This document shows positions 33,968 through 45,990 of a stretch of 64,000 nucleotides of DNA, one piece after another; positions within the stretch are counted from its first letter, which is position 1, and each line of letters opens with the position of its first letter. This DNA comes from Parus major (lineage: Eukaryota; Chordata; Aves; Passeriformes; Paridae). A model generated the notes under the pieces. That model was not told the origin of the DNA. It saw nothing but the letters and a program-made list of their open reading frames with translations, and ran no database searches. The stretch is taken from contig NC_031782.1 in NCBI RefSeq assembly GCF_001522545.3, positions 15,061,028 to 15,125,027 of the forward strand, written 5' to 3'. The translations under genes were made by a program, and so were the position numbers.

Positions 33968-34060
33968 AACATTAAAAAAAATAATAAAATAAAAAAGGAA
34001 GGAAAAAAAGAGAGAAGATGAAGAAGAAAGCAGACCTGTAACAAAAGCAGACCTATAACA
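33968..34060 (+). repeat. A/G-rich low-complexity tract plus 17-bp near-tandem repeat
   Basis: An A-rich then GA-rich tract to about 34030 is followed by two near-identical 17-base copies containing AAAGCAGACCTGTAACA and AAAGCAGACCTATAACA. Confidence 0.8.
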
Positions 34061-34224
34061 GCATGAAATATGAATGAGATGCAGAGATTTGCACACTCGC
34101 CTGGCAAACAGTCCCTGGCATTTGCACCCTCATGCAACCCACAAGTATTTTCCTGCTGGCTTATCTCTTCTTCCTTTAAGTAAAATTTGTTAAAAATGGG
34201 AAGTACCTTTTCCTGGGTCAGGTT

Positions 34225-34288
34225 CTCTTTCCCCTTTTTTCCCTTCTTTGTTCTTTTTGCTCTTTCCTTTCCCTTTTTTCTTGTTCTC
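34225..34288 (+). repeat. C/T-rich low-complexity tract
   Basis: Almost exclusively T and C with rare G. Located about 200 bases from the A/G-rich tract, so the two can pair imperfectly as an inverted repeat. Confidence 0.85.
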
Positions 34289-36274
34289 GGACATTCTGCA
34301 CAAGTGTTTACAGTCTCAGGAAAAGACAGTCCACACCAGATCTATATGCCCCACGACTGCTACTCCAAATGTTACTTGCCAGCTGCAACTTCCGACTGTT
34401 CTTATATTGTTTCTGACACAGACAACACCCACCACTGGGTGGAGAAGCAAAACTTTAACCGTTTGCTCACTGCTCCCAGTTGGCTGAGGAGATGCCCTGG
34501 GTTGCAGTGGGAGGGTGAGGGAAACAGGGCTACGGGACAGGAGAAGCTCACCCAGGAGTGTCCTGGACACATGAAGTCCAGAGGTGGTTTTCCACTTGCT
34601 GATTCTGTCTCTGACTGAAAGTAAGTTCTGGACAGCTTCTGGAGCATCACAGAAATGAGTGTTCTGGGGAGCTGCTGAGGTTGACACAGTCATATGAGAG
34701 AGGCAGTGGAGTCTAAAGAAAAGGGCAGAGATTTGCCAACCATTTTCATTTTGCTTTGATCCTGCAGAGGGGTTAAGTTGGCCTTTCTCTTCCTATTGTT
34801 GTTCCCACTATAAATCAGAGTGACTCCACCTGCCCTTGCACCCAGCTCTTTGCTGTCCCAGCAAGTCTTTCCAAAAGTTAGGAATAGCTGGAGAGCCCTT
34901 ACCTTCACTTCTTGTCTCTGTCCTCCATCTCTGGGAGCTCTAGGTGGTTGGTTAAGCCCACATCTCACCTGCTTGGGGGTTAATCAGGCCCTTCCCACAG
35001 TCCAACACGTGATGAGCGACTCAGCCCGGTCCCCTTCTGCAGGGCTGCCCATGCTGACATCGCCTCAAAAGTCCGTCAGGATCCCCAGCTGGAAAGCCCC
35101 AGAGAACTTGCCAAATCACTCCCAGAAGCAGCTAAAGGCTTCAAAGGCCCAAAGGAGCCAGGAGTTGTAGGACACTGGGTAGCACATTTGATCCAGTTAT
35201 CCATGAATCAAACCCAGTTCCGCGCTGGTGAGCAAAGCGTGTCCTCCAGAGACGCGCTCCCGCCTGGTGTGTGGACATCAAGAAATGAACGAGGTATCAG
35301 CCCCCTTGGGATCCTCTCCCAGTGGTTAATCACCCTCATTGTTAACAATGTCTGCCTGCTCTGAAGTGAAATATCTGGCTTCACTGTCCAGCCATTGTTT
35401 CTTACTCTTGTTTTCTCGTCTAGATTAAAAAGCCCTTCAGCAACTGGTATTTTCTCCCATGGAAGTACTTACACTCTGTAATCAAGTTATCCCTCAATTT
35501 TCTTTTTTGATAAGCTAAACAGATCAAGTTTGGTTTTTTCCCATTCCTTGCTGTATGGCATTTTCTCCAGCTCAGGATCATATCTGTGGCTATCCCATTT
35601 TGCAATATCCTACTTAAGCTAAGAACACAAAAACCAGGCGCTATTCCATTGTCTCTTGTGGACAGAGGAAAATACAGAGGCGAAATCCCTACTGCCACCC
35701 ATTCCCAGCCTTTTAACTCCCAAGTGCTACATTCAGGCACTGGGCTTCACATGGAAAATCTGTCCCTCTGTGTTTCTACTGCAGCTCCCATCAAATCCGT
35801 GCTCTGCCAAATGGAGTCACCAAGAGGAATTATTTTGCTCTCTCACAGCCCCAGTCTCTGTGGTGAAGCTTCATTTTGTTTCCAAGGGGTTGGTATGCCA
35901 AGCCACACTGAGTACCCTCTCTAGCTTCTGTCTCTCACAGTCTCTGTCTCTCTTGCTGATTTTATGAGCATTTTCACCTCCAGGTTTCTGGTGATGATGA
36001 TCTCACAGAAACACCTCATGGAGCAGTGACCTCCTGCCAGCACTGGCTTTCTGGTGTTAGTCAAGCACTCCTTCACTCGTATGTGAGGGGTAGAGACCTC
36101 CCAACACTGCCCTCGCAGTTAGAGCAGAGCACATCATCACACTGAGCACTGGGGCACAGCCTGAGGAGAAGCTCAGATGTGAACACCAGACAGCACCTGA
36201 GCAAACCTGCTCTGAACTATGACTAAAAGCTCCCAAGCTGGCTGATTTGGAGTCTAACATACGTTGTTTTAACC

Positions 36275-36660
36275 TAGAACCATAGAATGGTTGTTGTTGG
36301 AAAGGACCTTAAAGCTCATGTTATTCCACCCCTGCCATGGGCAGGGACACCTTCCACTAGACCAGGTTGCTCCAAGCCTGGCCTTGGACACTTCCAGGGA
36401 TCCAGGGACAGCCACAGCTTCTCTGGGAAACCTGTGCCAGGGTCTCCCCACCCTCACAGGGAAGAATTTCTTCCCAATATCTAATCGAAACCTACCCTGT
36501 TTCAGCTTACGGCCATTTCCCTTATCCTCTCACCCTATGCCCTTGTGAAAAGTCCCTCTCCAGCTCTCCTGTAAGCTCCTCTAGGTACCTGAAGGTTGCT
36601 ATAAGGTCTCCCTGAAGCCTCCTCTTCTCCAGACCCTCCCTGTTTCCTTGTCACAGGACA
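36275..36660 (-). mobile_element. CR1 LINE 3'-end fragment, about 385 bp
   Basis: Plus-strand landmarks are ACCATAGAATGGTTG, TGCCATGGGCAGGGACACC, CACAGGGAAGAATTTCTTCC, CTATGCCCTTGTGAAAAGTC and CCTCTTCTCCAGACCCTCCC. The last reaches the part complementary to the end of CR1 ORF2. No open frame is preserved. Confidence 0.94.
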
Positions 36661-39600
36661 GCAGTAGTCCATCCTACTGATTCTTTTCCAAAAACAAGGT
36701 AATAGTGGTTACTGACCAGTTAGTGTCTTCTGGGTCATTATGAATGATGATTCCCACATGGTTATTCCACTCTTTGGCTCATTACCATATTTCTCTTAGC
36801 TAATATGTTTGTAAAGTCCTGTAATTTTGTACTTGAGCTCGACTTGATAGGCAATTTCCCTCCAGATGTCTTTAAGCTTGTTGTCTACACATCGTAATTC
36901 CACATGTATCTGGACTGCTACCTATTTTTCTCTTTACTAAATTTGTCAATCTTCTTATTGCTTCCAGCTGTGCCTTTCAGAGCTACCAAGATAGGACATC
37001 TATGGGCTAAACCTTGCCCACATTCCTGACTCTGAAATCTCTGCTTTCTTGACCTCTGCTCAAAGAGCTCCCCGTTCTACTCATTTTCTTGAGAATGTTT
37101 TAACACCCAACCAATTTCACCCAGTTTTTCTCAGCCTTGGGAAAACAGTTCCTTGGAATCCTCGGGAGTGTTTTATACCTGATTACAAATGATATATATG
37201 TATCATATGTAATATGATATTTATGTACTTCTATGTATGATTAGAGCTCCCGTCTCGTATCTTGTATGAATGGAAACCCACCATGGGCACTGTCCAACCA
37301 CGAGGGATTAACACAGCCCCTAAATCCATAAAACAGCATTTACCAGGCATAATGAAGCCCAAACCCAATACTCTTGGTTTTTGGTGTTAAATCTGCCGAG
37401 TTTTGAGGTACTTGGATGTTTTACTCCTAGGGATATCTGCCTTGCCAGCAGCAAGGCAAGTGTGTCCCAAATGGATGTGTGTCATAAAAAACACATTTTC
37501 CTCCCTCCTTGCTTTTCTTTTGCAATTTTATTTTCATCCTGAAATAGCTATTCCCACTAATTTCTTCCCATGAGGACAGTATTTTTAAGCTCCTCCCCAC
37601 CATCTCTGAAGATAAACTATAGCTCCTCCTCCACTCCAGCAAACATGTCTCCATTCCTGTTAAAGACACAAAGTCTGTGTGTTCATGGGATCACCTTTCC
37701 AAAGTCCTTGCGTTTAGCAGAGGTTTTTAAAGGTAACAAGTGCAGCTAAGATGATGCCATACCTTTTCTTCCCCCACACTTTTTCCAAATGAATGAATAA
37801 TCCAAGATTCCCTGCTGCTGAACCGCGCTCAGAGGGTGAAGCTGTGCACAGCTCAGCTTTAGCACCAGGAAATTACAATCTAAGTCAAAGAAGACGTGGC
37901 AGTGTGTGGCTTTGCCCCACCATCCTGAGCAGCCTGGGATTTGTGATGGGAAGGAACAGCACCAGCAACACCCAATGTGGCTATTTTTGTACCTTGGCTC
38001 AATCCCAGTCTCGCCTGTGACAGGTGAGGAATATTACATGCAGATTAATTTTTACCTTGGCAGGTGTACATCTTGTACATCTGGATATCTTATCCAACGG
38101 GCTGGCCCCCATCCCAGGTAGGGACCTGGCCCTCCAGATCCAGCTTTATCATGGATCATATGGACTACGCTGTCTCCTGAACAATCCCGACACCCAGCAC
38201 GCATTCAGCACGCGACTTCAGTCCTCCTGTGGCTGCACTGATACAATTAAACCTCCCAAGGGCAAGCTGATCCCAGCCTGGTGTCCCAGGTGCCTCATCT
38301 GGTGGTCGGCGCATATTTTAACAGCTGTGCTCTCACAAGTCACTTAATATTTCATTCTAAAACAGCTTTTAATGTTTATGGCTTTAAACAGCCTCGTGGA
38401 GAGTTATAACCTAAACCACCATCAACACATGGGTTTTTCAGTCTTTACAATTCCTCTACAGCTTTAGGCTTGAAGGAGAGGAGGGATGTAATTATATAAG
38501 AGGCTGAGCCATACCTTAAGCACAGATAATTCTTGCATGGAATCCAGCATTCTGAGCAGCAGGACGAGTTTGCCAGGCACAGAATCCTTACCCTCGTTAG
38601 GATTTGCCTATATGCAAACCCAACAAGTTTGGATCCTTTATAATCCCCTGGAAACCAGAACAGAGATCAGGCAAAAGAGAACCTCCCTACCTCATCCCCT
38701 ACATAGTATCCATTGCCATCAGATGCTGTGGAATTGCTTCTTCAAACAAAGATCAGCTCGGTGGAGAACGGAGTTGGTGGAGAAGAGCGAGGCTGCTGCT
38801 CTGCACTCTGGCTTCTTTCCTGGGAGGACAGAAGGCACCGCGCCCGTGCGGAACAGCAGTGTGCTCTCCAGGGAAAAACAGCCAGCTTTGCATCTGGAAA
38901 GAAATTAATACAACACCTCCCGGCCTGATGGGGATTAATAAAAAACTCTGAGCCATCACTGCTCCCTGATATTAGCTGAAACCCAGACGGCAAGCCCGTT
39001 CCAGCTCCTGCAGCCTCCGAATTTCAGGAGCGAAGTCAGGCGCGCACGCTCCACACGCGTCTGTGGCTGCATTTACAGCAGCAGTCTTGGGAGCACAATG
39101 ACCCATTTTAAATCGTGGCTTTCTCACACTCTTCCACTGTTGGCTTAACTCTGCCTTCACTGGCATCACCAGGAGGTGGCCATCAGCTTCTGGGGAACCT
39201 CTGTGTCACATTCCATGGGCTGTCCCAGAGCTGCCAGCTCCTGCTTAACGGTGGGGTCAACCCAAAATTGGTGGCAGCCAGAAATACACATTATTTCTGG
39301 AGATGTGGAGTAAAGGAAGGCACAGCAGGACTGTACCTGTCAGCATCCCTTTGGTTTATCATGCAAGCTGCTGGACACCATTTCTCTATGACTCTGTTCC
39401 TACAAGGCACAGCAGACTTGGCAAAAAGAGCTACAGCATCGTGGAAGCAGCAAAGCTGAGGCTCCTGACACGCAGAGTCCCACCTGCAGTTTTCTGAAGA
39501 AAACCCACTGCAAAGCCCTCGTGCCACTGCTTGAGACCCTCAGGGTTATCCCCTCACAAGCATCTCCTGGCAGAAAACAAGACACTGACACTTGCTGGAC

Positions 39601-41998
39601 CACCAGCTCAGCACAAGCTGTGCAGGAGGTTTTTCTGCTGGTGCTGACAAGCTGGGAAAGGTATTTTTAATCTAAAAATACCATCCTTTTTGGAGCTCTT
39701 TCTGCCATATCTTTTGTTGCCATAAAGGAAAAGAGAAAAACCACTCAGCAAGTACAGCTATTTCTCTGTCCAATAAGGACAGCTAAGCTCCACTCCAGCA
39801 TCACCTGGTATCCCTGCGTTGCAAAAATGGTGTTTTTTGCCATTCTCAGTTTCCCATCTGCATTTTCCCAAATCCAGCCTCACACCCATTGCACATGCAC
39901 ACACAGAGCTCTGGAAGGGGACAAGTCTTGTGGATGCTTGATAGAGACCTGGCACAGCCAGCCCAAGTAGGATATTTCACATGGCAACTCCCTTTCCTTT
40001 TCATCCTTAAGGAATCAAACCCTTGTCCTGGTAGGATTTATCACATAGCAGTTATGTCTTACAACCATACACGGTTTTGCTCACAAAAGTGAACATGTTT
40101 TACCAAATCTTATGAATTTAACTCTGACAGCAGGCAGAAAGACAGGGAAGCACCTCCTGAAGGTGTCCTCAACCCAGTGCTGACACATTTGGCAAGCCCA
40201 TCCCTTGCACCCTGATGTCAGTGGGGTCAGGCAGCTTGGAGAAATCCCAGCCCTTGTTTGCAGCTGCTCCATGTGGGTGAGAAGTGGGGCCACACCAGGC
40301 TCCACTGCTGGAGAAGATGGGCACTGTGGGGTGTCTCTGTGGGTGCCCTCTGATGTCTGGGTGCCCTCCCAGAGCTGCCAGGTCAGGCACTCTGGTGACT
40401 CCTGGCCCATCACAGCTGTGACACACAGTCCATGCTGAGCTTGGCTCCATCCTTGCTTTGGAAGGGCAGCACTGAGGGCTTGTGTGTGAGCAGGCTCAGC
40501 TGATGGGCTTCATGATGGGCTTTAAATCACAGATTGAAAGATTTAAATCACAGATGCCCTTTCCATCTCTCAAACTGGGCTTCTGAGGCTGCTCAGAGCA
40601 GCCCTGCTGTGAAGTGGCACAAACTCACTCATCACTCAGGGTCAGCTCCAGTTAAGTTACTGTGTCTGTGCCCATGAGCCAGCCCAGACACCTTAAAAGC
40701 AGAATTCAGATCCTTGCTGACCCCTCCACCTCTGAAATCCTCCTGGATATTTATCATCTGCCATTTCCTTCAACAATTCCTCTTTATTTCCTCCTCCTGC
40801 CCCAGCAAACAACAGCAATTTCCACATGAAATCAATGAACAGGGCATCCTCCATTCACACCTCCATCCTAAGCCTCTCAACTAGGTCTGGCCAGAAAAGG
40901 CTAGGAAGTTTTGTGGAAAATTCCATGAATTCTTATGGTCTCTTTTTCTCTGGAGGCAACTCTGCTAAAGTGCTGAAGGCCCCAGCAGGTTATAGCCTCC
41001 CACAAAGAAATGGGAAAGTTGCTTTTAGGAATGTTTATATTTAAGGGATAGCATGAAGCCTCTCCAGCTCAGCCCTTTGCCTGCTGGCAGGGTCAGTTTG
41101 GAGCTGGAGGAGTGGAAGTGGAGGCAGAGCCCGTGCAAGGGGCACTCTGACACCTCAGCTGCTTGTTTGAGTGGATCAAAGAGTGATCCTTGGCTGAGCA
41201 CTGTGCCAGACCCGTGCACAGCCTGCAGAGATCTGGAGGAGGTTCTGCTTCCCTGCAGCCACTCTGAGCCAGCAGCACCCCTCCCTGTCCCACACATCCA
41301 TCAGTTCCTCACACCTACACCCACAGGCTGCTGCCCAGACCCACGGGATGTCTGCAAGACAAAATGCATCCAAAACTGCAGCCACACGGCCGAGGACAGA
41401 AAAAGCACATCTTTTGTGTTAGCTCCCCCATTCAGAAGAGAATTTGGACAGGATAAAGGCTGGGCAGGAGGAACTGAGACCACGTGGAGCAAAAATGATC
41501 AGAAGCTGCTCTTGGAGTTTCCAGAGATCTGAATTTGGGTGAGAGGCTGCATGTAGGAGATCCCAGATGTGTAAGAGCTCATGAGGGTCCATAAAGGAAG
41601 GACTCACCTCATCAGGGGTCCAGCTTGCTTCTGTGCAAGCCACAGAGAGTGCAGCTGCAAAGTCCTACCAGTGACACACCAGCATCTTGGAAAGCCTCTG
41701 CAAGGATATCAACCAGAACACCTGGGCTCTGCCTTAGAGAAATGCTTAAAAAAAAACTATTAGAGATTGTGTCTCCACCCAAATTAAGGTTCTTTCCCAG
41801 AAACCTCTTCCAGGACCTTAAAAGACCAAGAAGAGCAGATACAGCATCACTCACTGCAATGTTGTGTGGGGAGAGCATGATCAGATGGACAGGTACATTA
41901 TGCAGGGCACGTGTTGTTCTGTGTTGTATTTGCCTGGTGAAAATGTGCCTGAAGCAGCAGAGTAATTGGATGTGCTGTATTTGAATCCATGGAGGGGA
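36661..41998 (-). other. NRG2: NRG2 intron 1 stretch, unique
   Basis: AT-rich to about 37250, including a TATATATGTATCATATG-type run near 37190; then mixed. A CpG-dense pocket (nine CpGs in about 75 bases) lies at 38988-39060. A direct repeat of TTTAAATCACAGAT occurs at 40521 and 40542. No exon or LINE was recognised. Confidence 0.5.
40521..40555 (+). repeat. 21-bp-spaced direct repeat
   Basis: TTTAAATCACAGAT occurs twice with a 21-base period, next to a 12-base duplication containing TGATGGGCTT just upstream. It is probably a slippage product. Confidence 0.75.
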
Positions 41999-42482
41999 TG
42001 CTGTGGGTTAACCCCAGTGGGCAGCTAAGCATCACAGAGATGCTGGCTCACTCCTTCCCACCCCCAGTGGGATGAGGTAAGAGAAAAGGAAGAATAAAAG
42101 CAAGAAAATTTGGGGGTCAGGGTAAAAATAACAATAATAACAACTGTTTTATAAGTGAAGGATGAGTAGAGGAGAAGAAAACAAAACAAAAATGTGATGC
42201 AAAGGCAATCACTCATCCCCTTCCATGAGTACTCCATGCCCAGCCAGCTCCCAGGCAGATGGTTTAACCCATTTACTGCCAAGCATCATGTTGAGTGCTG
42301 TGGAGCATCTCTGTGGTCAGATCATCTGCCTGCCTGTGTCCCTCCCAACCTATTGCATGGCCCCAAACCTGCTCTAACCAAGACTAGAATCTCAGTGATT
42401 TATTGGTGTTGATTTGATCAAAAAAAGCTGGAACATGGCAACTGTGAAGAAAATTAACTTTATCCTTTCCAGGCCCAGACCG
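41999..42482 (+). mobile_element. Degraded endogenous retrovirus LTR (solo-type)
   Basis: The start TGCTGTGGGTTAACCCC followed by CAGCTAAGCATCACAGAG and CCCAGTGGGATGAGG is characteristic of a common avian LTR family. The right part retains ACTGTGAAGAAAATTAACTT and TATCC, the usual end of that family. Homology between is patchy. No gag, pol or env remnant lies on either side, so it is probably a solo LTR, old and without visible target-site duplication. Subfamily unassigned. Confidence 0.78.
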
Positions 42483-44419
42483 TGAGACATCCAAGGCCCT
42501 GTTCAGGTGCTTTGGGTGGCCAGGGGACAGAAGAGAGCAGGGCCACAGCTGCCAGCCCTGCTCCTCATGCTCCAGGGAGAGAGATGGGCAGGGAAAAGCA
42601 TCTGCTGTTGTCTCTGCCCATGGGAGAAGGGATGGAGGAGCTTGGGTGGCCTTGAGAACAGCAATGTTGTCTCTCTGGGTAGGAACCAGCACAGAAAACA
42701 AGCTGCAGAGGGGATTCCTCCAGGATGTGTGGGGAAGGAGGTGGAGAGGGGAGTCCCTGGTGATTCCCAGAAATAATTCAGTATGAAAAAAAGCCTGAAT
42801 TGACAGCAGCAGCTACTCAGGCAGGTGAGATCAGCCCACATGGATTCCAGGCTGCCCTCTGCCCCACCAGGAGTGGGGGAGTGCAAATCTGTGCCTTGCT
42901 CCGGGCTGCTTTAGGATCAGGGCAATGCAGAGAGCACTTTCTTTGCAGAACTCCTCTAATCCAGAGACAGAAGAGCCTGGGGGAATTATTTTGATTTTGC
43001 AGCAGGGAAGAAGCAGCAGCAAATCTGCGTTATTATTTTTGTCCTCCCCAACACGCTGCCTCTTGTGCAGGTGTGAGGGCACAGAGCACAAGAGGAGCCG
43101 TCTCCAAACTTCCATTCCCTCCCTCTTCTCACAGCCACTCCATGTATTTGGCTCCTCCAGGCTGAAGAAAGGCCTCTCACCCTTCACCATTGTCTTTTTG
43201 GGTTGCTGCCAGCTCACCTCTGCCTTGTTCACTGAGGCACAGCCCAGGCCACAGCTGGCCCAGGGAGATGCCACCGACTGCCACCTCTGCCCACAGGTGC
43301 CTGGAGCAGAGACCTCACTGAGCTCCTGAGGTCTGCTCCCGCAGCCAGGGCTCTCTCCAAATTACTGCTTCCCAAACAGCGCCTTCTCATTACATAATTC
43401 TGCCTATAATTGTTGTTGCCCAAAGGTATGAGCTGTGTTTTCTGCAGACTATTACCAAAATCATCCTTTTCTGCTCACTGTCAAAACCCTCCCTTGCCGA
43501 CATTTATTCCCTGCTCTCTCCCCTCATTTGCTTTGTGCTTTTTGAGAGCCCAGCGTGGGGGTTTTCCACGCCTGTCCCCCTGTTATCAGCAGCACGTTAC
43601 ACAGTTTGGGGAGTGACCATTCTGCCTGGTGTCCCCTCTCTCCCACGCCAGACCAGTGCTCCTCCCTCCATCAAGCCTTCCCACATTTTGAGCTATTCTG
43701 GCTAATTGATGCTCCAGTCTTCAGCACGGTCTGCACCGCACCACAGCACACTGCGAAGGGTTATCCACTGTCTTCCCCAGTCCACTAATTGTGTAATTAT
43801 GCAGAAATGGCCTGTCTGGTACAATCTATTTCTCATACTCCCCTGTGGTGCTTGTTGCTTACAATGCTCATTATTCCTCTAAGTATTTGCAGACCTTCAC
43901 CCTCCATCATATTTCCACAAATTGCAGTTCTATTAACAAGGGAACAATTCCTGAAGTCCTTGCAAATACTGTATTCATTTTCTCAACTGCTCCCTCCTTT
44001 CTGGCCAGGAGCAGACCGAGCTGTGTCTCCAGGCTGGCTCAGGTCAGCGAAGGTGCCTTTGCTGTGGAGCCTGTCCCTGCTCTGAGCCCATCCCCAGGCT
44101 GGGGGGCCGGGCTGTGGGGACCCCAGGAGCGGAGCAGAGGGCAGGGAGCTGTCCCAGGCTGGGGTCACACACCTCACCCTCCGCTGGCTCTGCGCTGCTC
44201 AGCCCATCCCACAAGGAGACAGGCAGGCTCTGTGCTCATCCCGGATCTCTGCCGGGTGCCAGCCTCAGCTGTCTGAGCAATTACACACCAGCTGAAGCCT
44301 GTGCTTCAGGCTCAGCTTCCTGCCACAGGCATGCCATGGGTCTGGGCTCAGAGCAGCCCCCTCCGGAGAGAAGGAGCCTGTGCCATGGGTGCCCCCACCC
44401 TGGTGTGGGCAGCGACACG
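42483..44419 (-). other. NRG2: NRG2 intron 1 stretch with candidate conserved block
   Basis: Repeat-free. From about 43370 to 43990 the sequence is AT-richer, with homeodomain-like words such as CATTACATAATTCTGCC and CACTAATTGTGTAATTATGC, and resembles conserved noncoding DNA. From 44090 to 44220 it becomes GC-rich. No exon was recognised. Confidence 0.45.
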
Positions 44420-44960
44420 CACGGAACCACAGAGCCGTGGAATAGCCTGGGTTGGAAGGGACCCACCAGGATCAATAAATCCAACTCCTGGCCCTGCACA
44501 GGACTCCTCAACAATCCCACCCTGTGCCTGGGAGTGCTGTCTGGCAGGCTTGGGGCTGTGGCCATGGCCCTGGGGAGCCTGTTCAGTGCCTGACCGGCCT
44601 CTGGGGAAGAACCTTTCCTGATATCCAGCATCAAACTCTCCTGGCACAGCTCCAGCCTCAGGTCCTGCCACTGGTCACCAGAGCAGAGAGATCAGTGTCT
44701 GTTTCTCCTCTTCCCATCACAAGGAAGTTGAAGACTATAACGAGGTGTCCCCTCAGTCTCCTCCTTTCCAGGCTGAACAGGTCAAGTGCCCTCCTCAGCC
44801 GCCTCTCAAACAGCTCCAAACCCTTCACCATCTTCACTGCCCTCCTTTGGACACTCTCCAAGAGTTTAGTATCTTCCTTACAGTGACCAGGGTCAACACC
44901 AGACCTCCCCAGTCTCCAGGACCTCCAGGACACCCCAGGTCCTCTCCAGGACCTTCTGAG
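44420..44960 (-). mobile_element. CR1 LINE fragment including the end of ORF2
   Basis: The plus strand begins with ACCACAGAGCCGTGGAATAG and GGGTTGGAAGGGACCC (CR1 3' end). It continues through the 3' UTR into coding sequence for the reverse-transcriptase C-terminus (44658-44867). The upstream limit is uncertain, and the sequence beyond about 44960 is not clearly CR1. Confidence 0.92.
44658..44867 (-). pseudogene. CR1 ORF2 C-terminal remnant (reverse-transcriptase tail)
   Basis: The minus-strand frame contains KLLESVQRRAVKMVKGLE followed by LFSLERRRLRG, the conserved C-terminal region of CR1 ORF2 downstream of the polymerase core. About 69 codons remain open up to a stop at 44658-44660. Palm and finger motifs and the endonuclease are absent because of 5' truncation. 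It is a non-functional remnant in the same orientation as NRG2. Confidence 0.88.
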
Positions 44961-45539
44961 CCAGAGAAAGGCTAATGGGCCACAAATTTGGCTGGACATC
45001 CTGCTGGCCAGATGATTCAAGGTGGCACAGTTGACATGAGCCACTGCAGAGTGGGGACATGGCATTTGGGGCAGGCTGGAGAGGTTCTGGACCCACCACA
45101 AAGGTCCCTGGGATGGTGGCTCCTCTAGGGCTGAGCTGGAAGGAGGAAGGAGATGGCTGTGGAAGGCCAGACCAGTCTGGTGTGAGTCAGCAACAGGGCT
45201 GGAGGAGCTTTGCCCGAGGCACACGTCAGGAGATCTCCCTGGTCTGAGAAGTGGTATTTCAGGGAATTTCCCTCTCTGCAGACAGGAGCAATTAGAGGGA
45301 CACCAGGGCAGCCACCATATGACTGCTTAAGAATTCAGAGCCCTGCTTTGTGTCCGTACCACCACAGGAAGGGGGGAGAGCCCCAGACCCAGCAGCTGTT
45401 TTCTGGATGGGACTACAAACAGCACTGCTGAACAGCAGCACTTTGTGCCAGCATATCCCTAAAATACCTCATCCCTCAAAGGAAGCCCTGAGATCCCCAA
45501 AAAGCCTGCAGGAATACATTGGAGTTTACTGCAAAGCTG

Positions 45540-45990
45540 GATGCTATGGGCAGCCTGACTAATGGTGATATCCAGAGGAAGCTTATGCCAGGCTTAATTT
45601 CCATTTTGAATTTCCAGTACAGCTTTTGGCTGGTTTGACTTGGGCCACGGTGCAATAAGAGCTGTTACAACTGTTGATCACGGTAATAGACCAAATGTGT
45701 TATTTAGCTTCACATGGGTTTATCTCTGGCATGGTGTTCCACAAGAGAATTTAAATGTCCCCATAAAATTTAATTCTAACCATCTTTCTCTAGATATTTC
45801 TGAAGGGGGTTCTCCCACGAGAGGCCTGGTGCTCTCTGCTTTCATTAAGTCTAGACATTTCATAAAGCAGTCTCTTCTTTTAGTATTCCATCTTCTTCAT
45901 TGGAAGCCAAGAGTTGATAAGACTTTACGAAATGGGAAGAGGAGAATACACCCAAGAACACCCCACTTTGACTCCATTTGGTCAGCTCAG
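45540..45990. other. Candidate conserved noncoding element
   Basis: About 450 bases, AT-rich, without CR1 or simple repeats, and with a texture unlike the neighbours. Words such as GGCTTAATTTCC, GTTGATCACGG and AAATTTAATTC are homeodomain-like. Conservation is inferred from composition only. Confidence 0.3.

Larger units (their letters stand above)
32471..36274 (-). other. NRG2: NRG2 intron 1 stretch with purine and pyrimidine tracts
   Basis: It contains a short hairpin at 33565-33585 within a repeat-free AT-rich block (about 33520-33680), an A/G-rich tract at 33968-34030 and a C/T-rich tract at 34225-34288. No exon was recognised. Confidence 0.5.
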
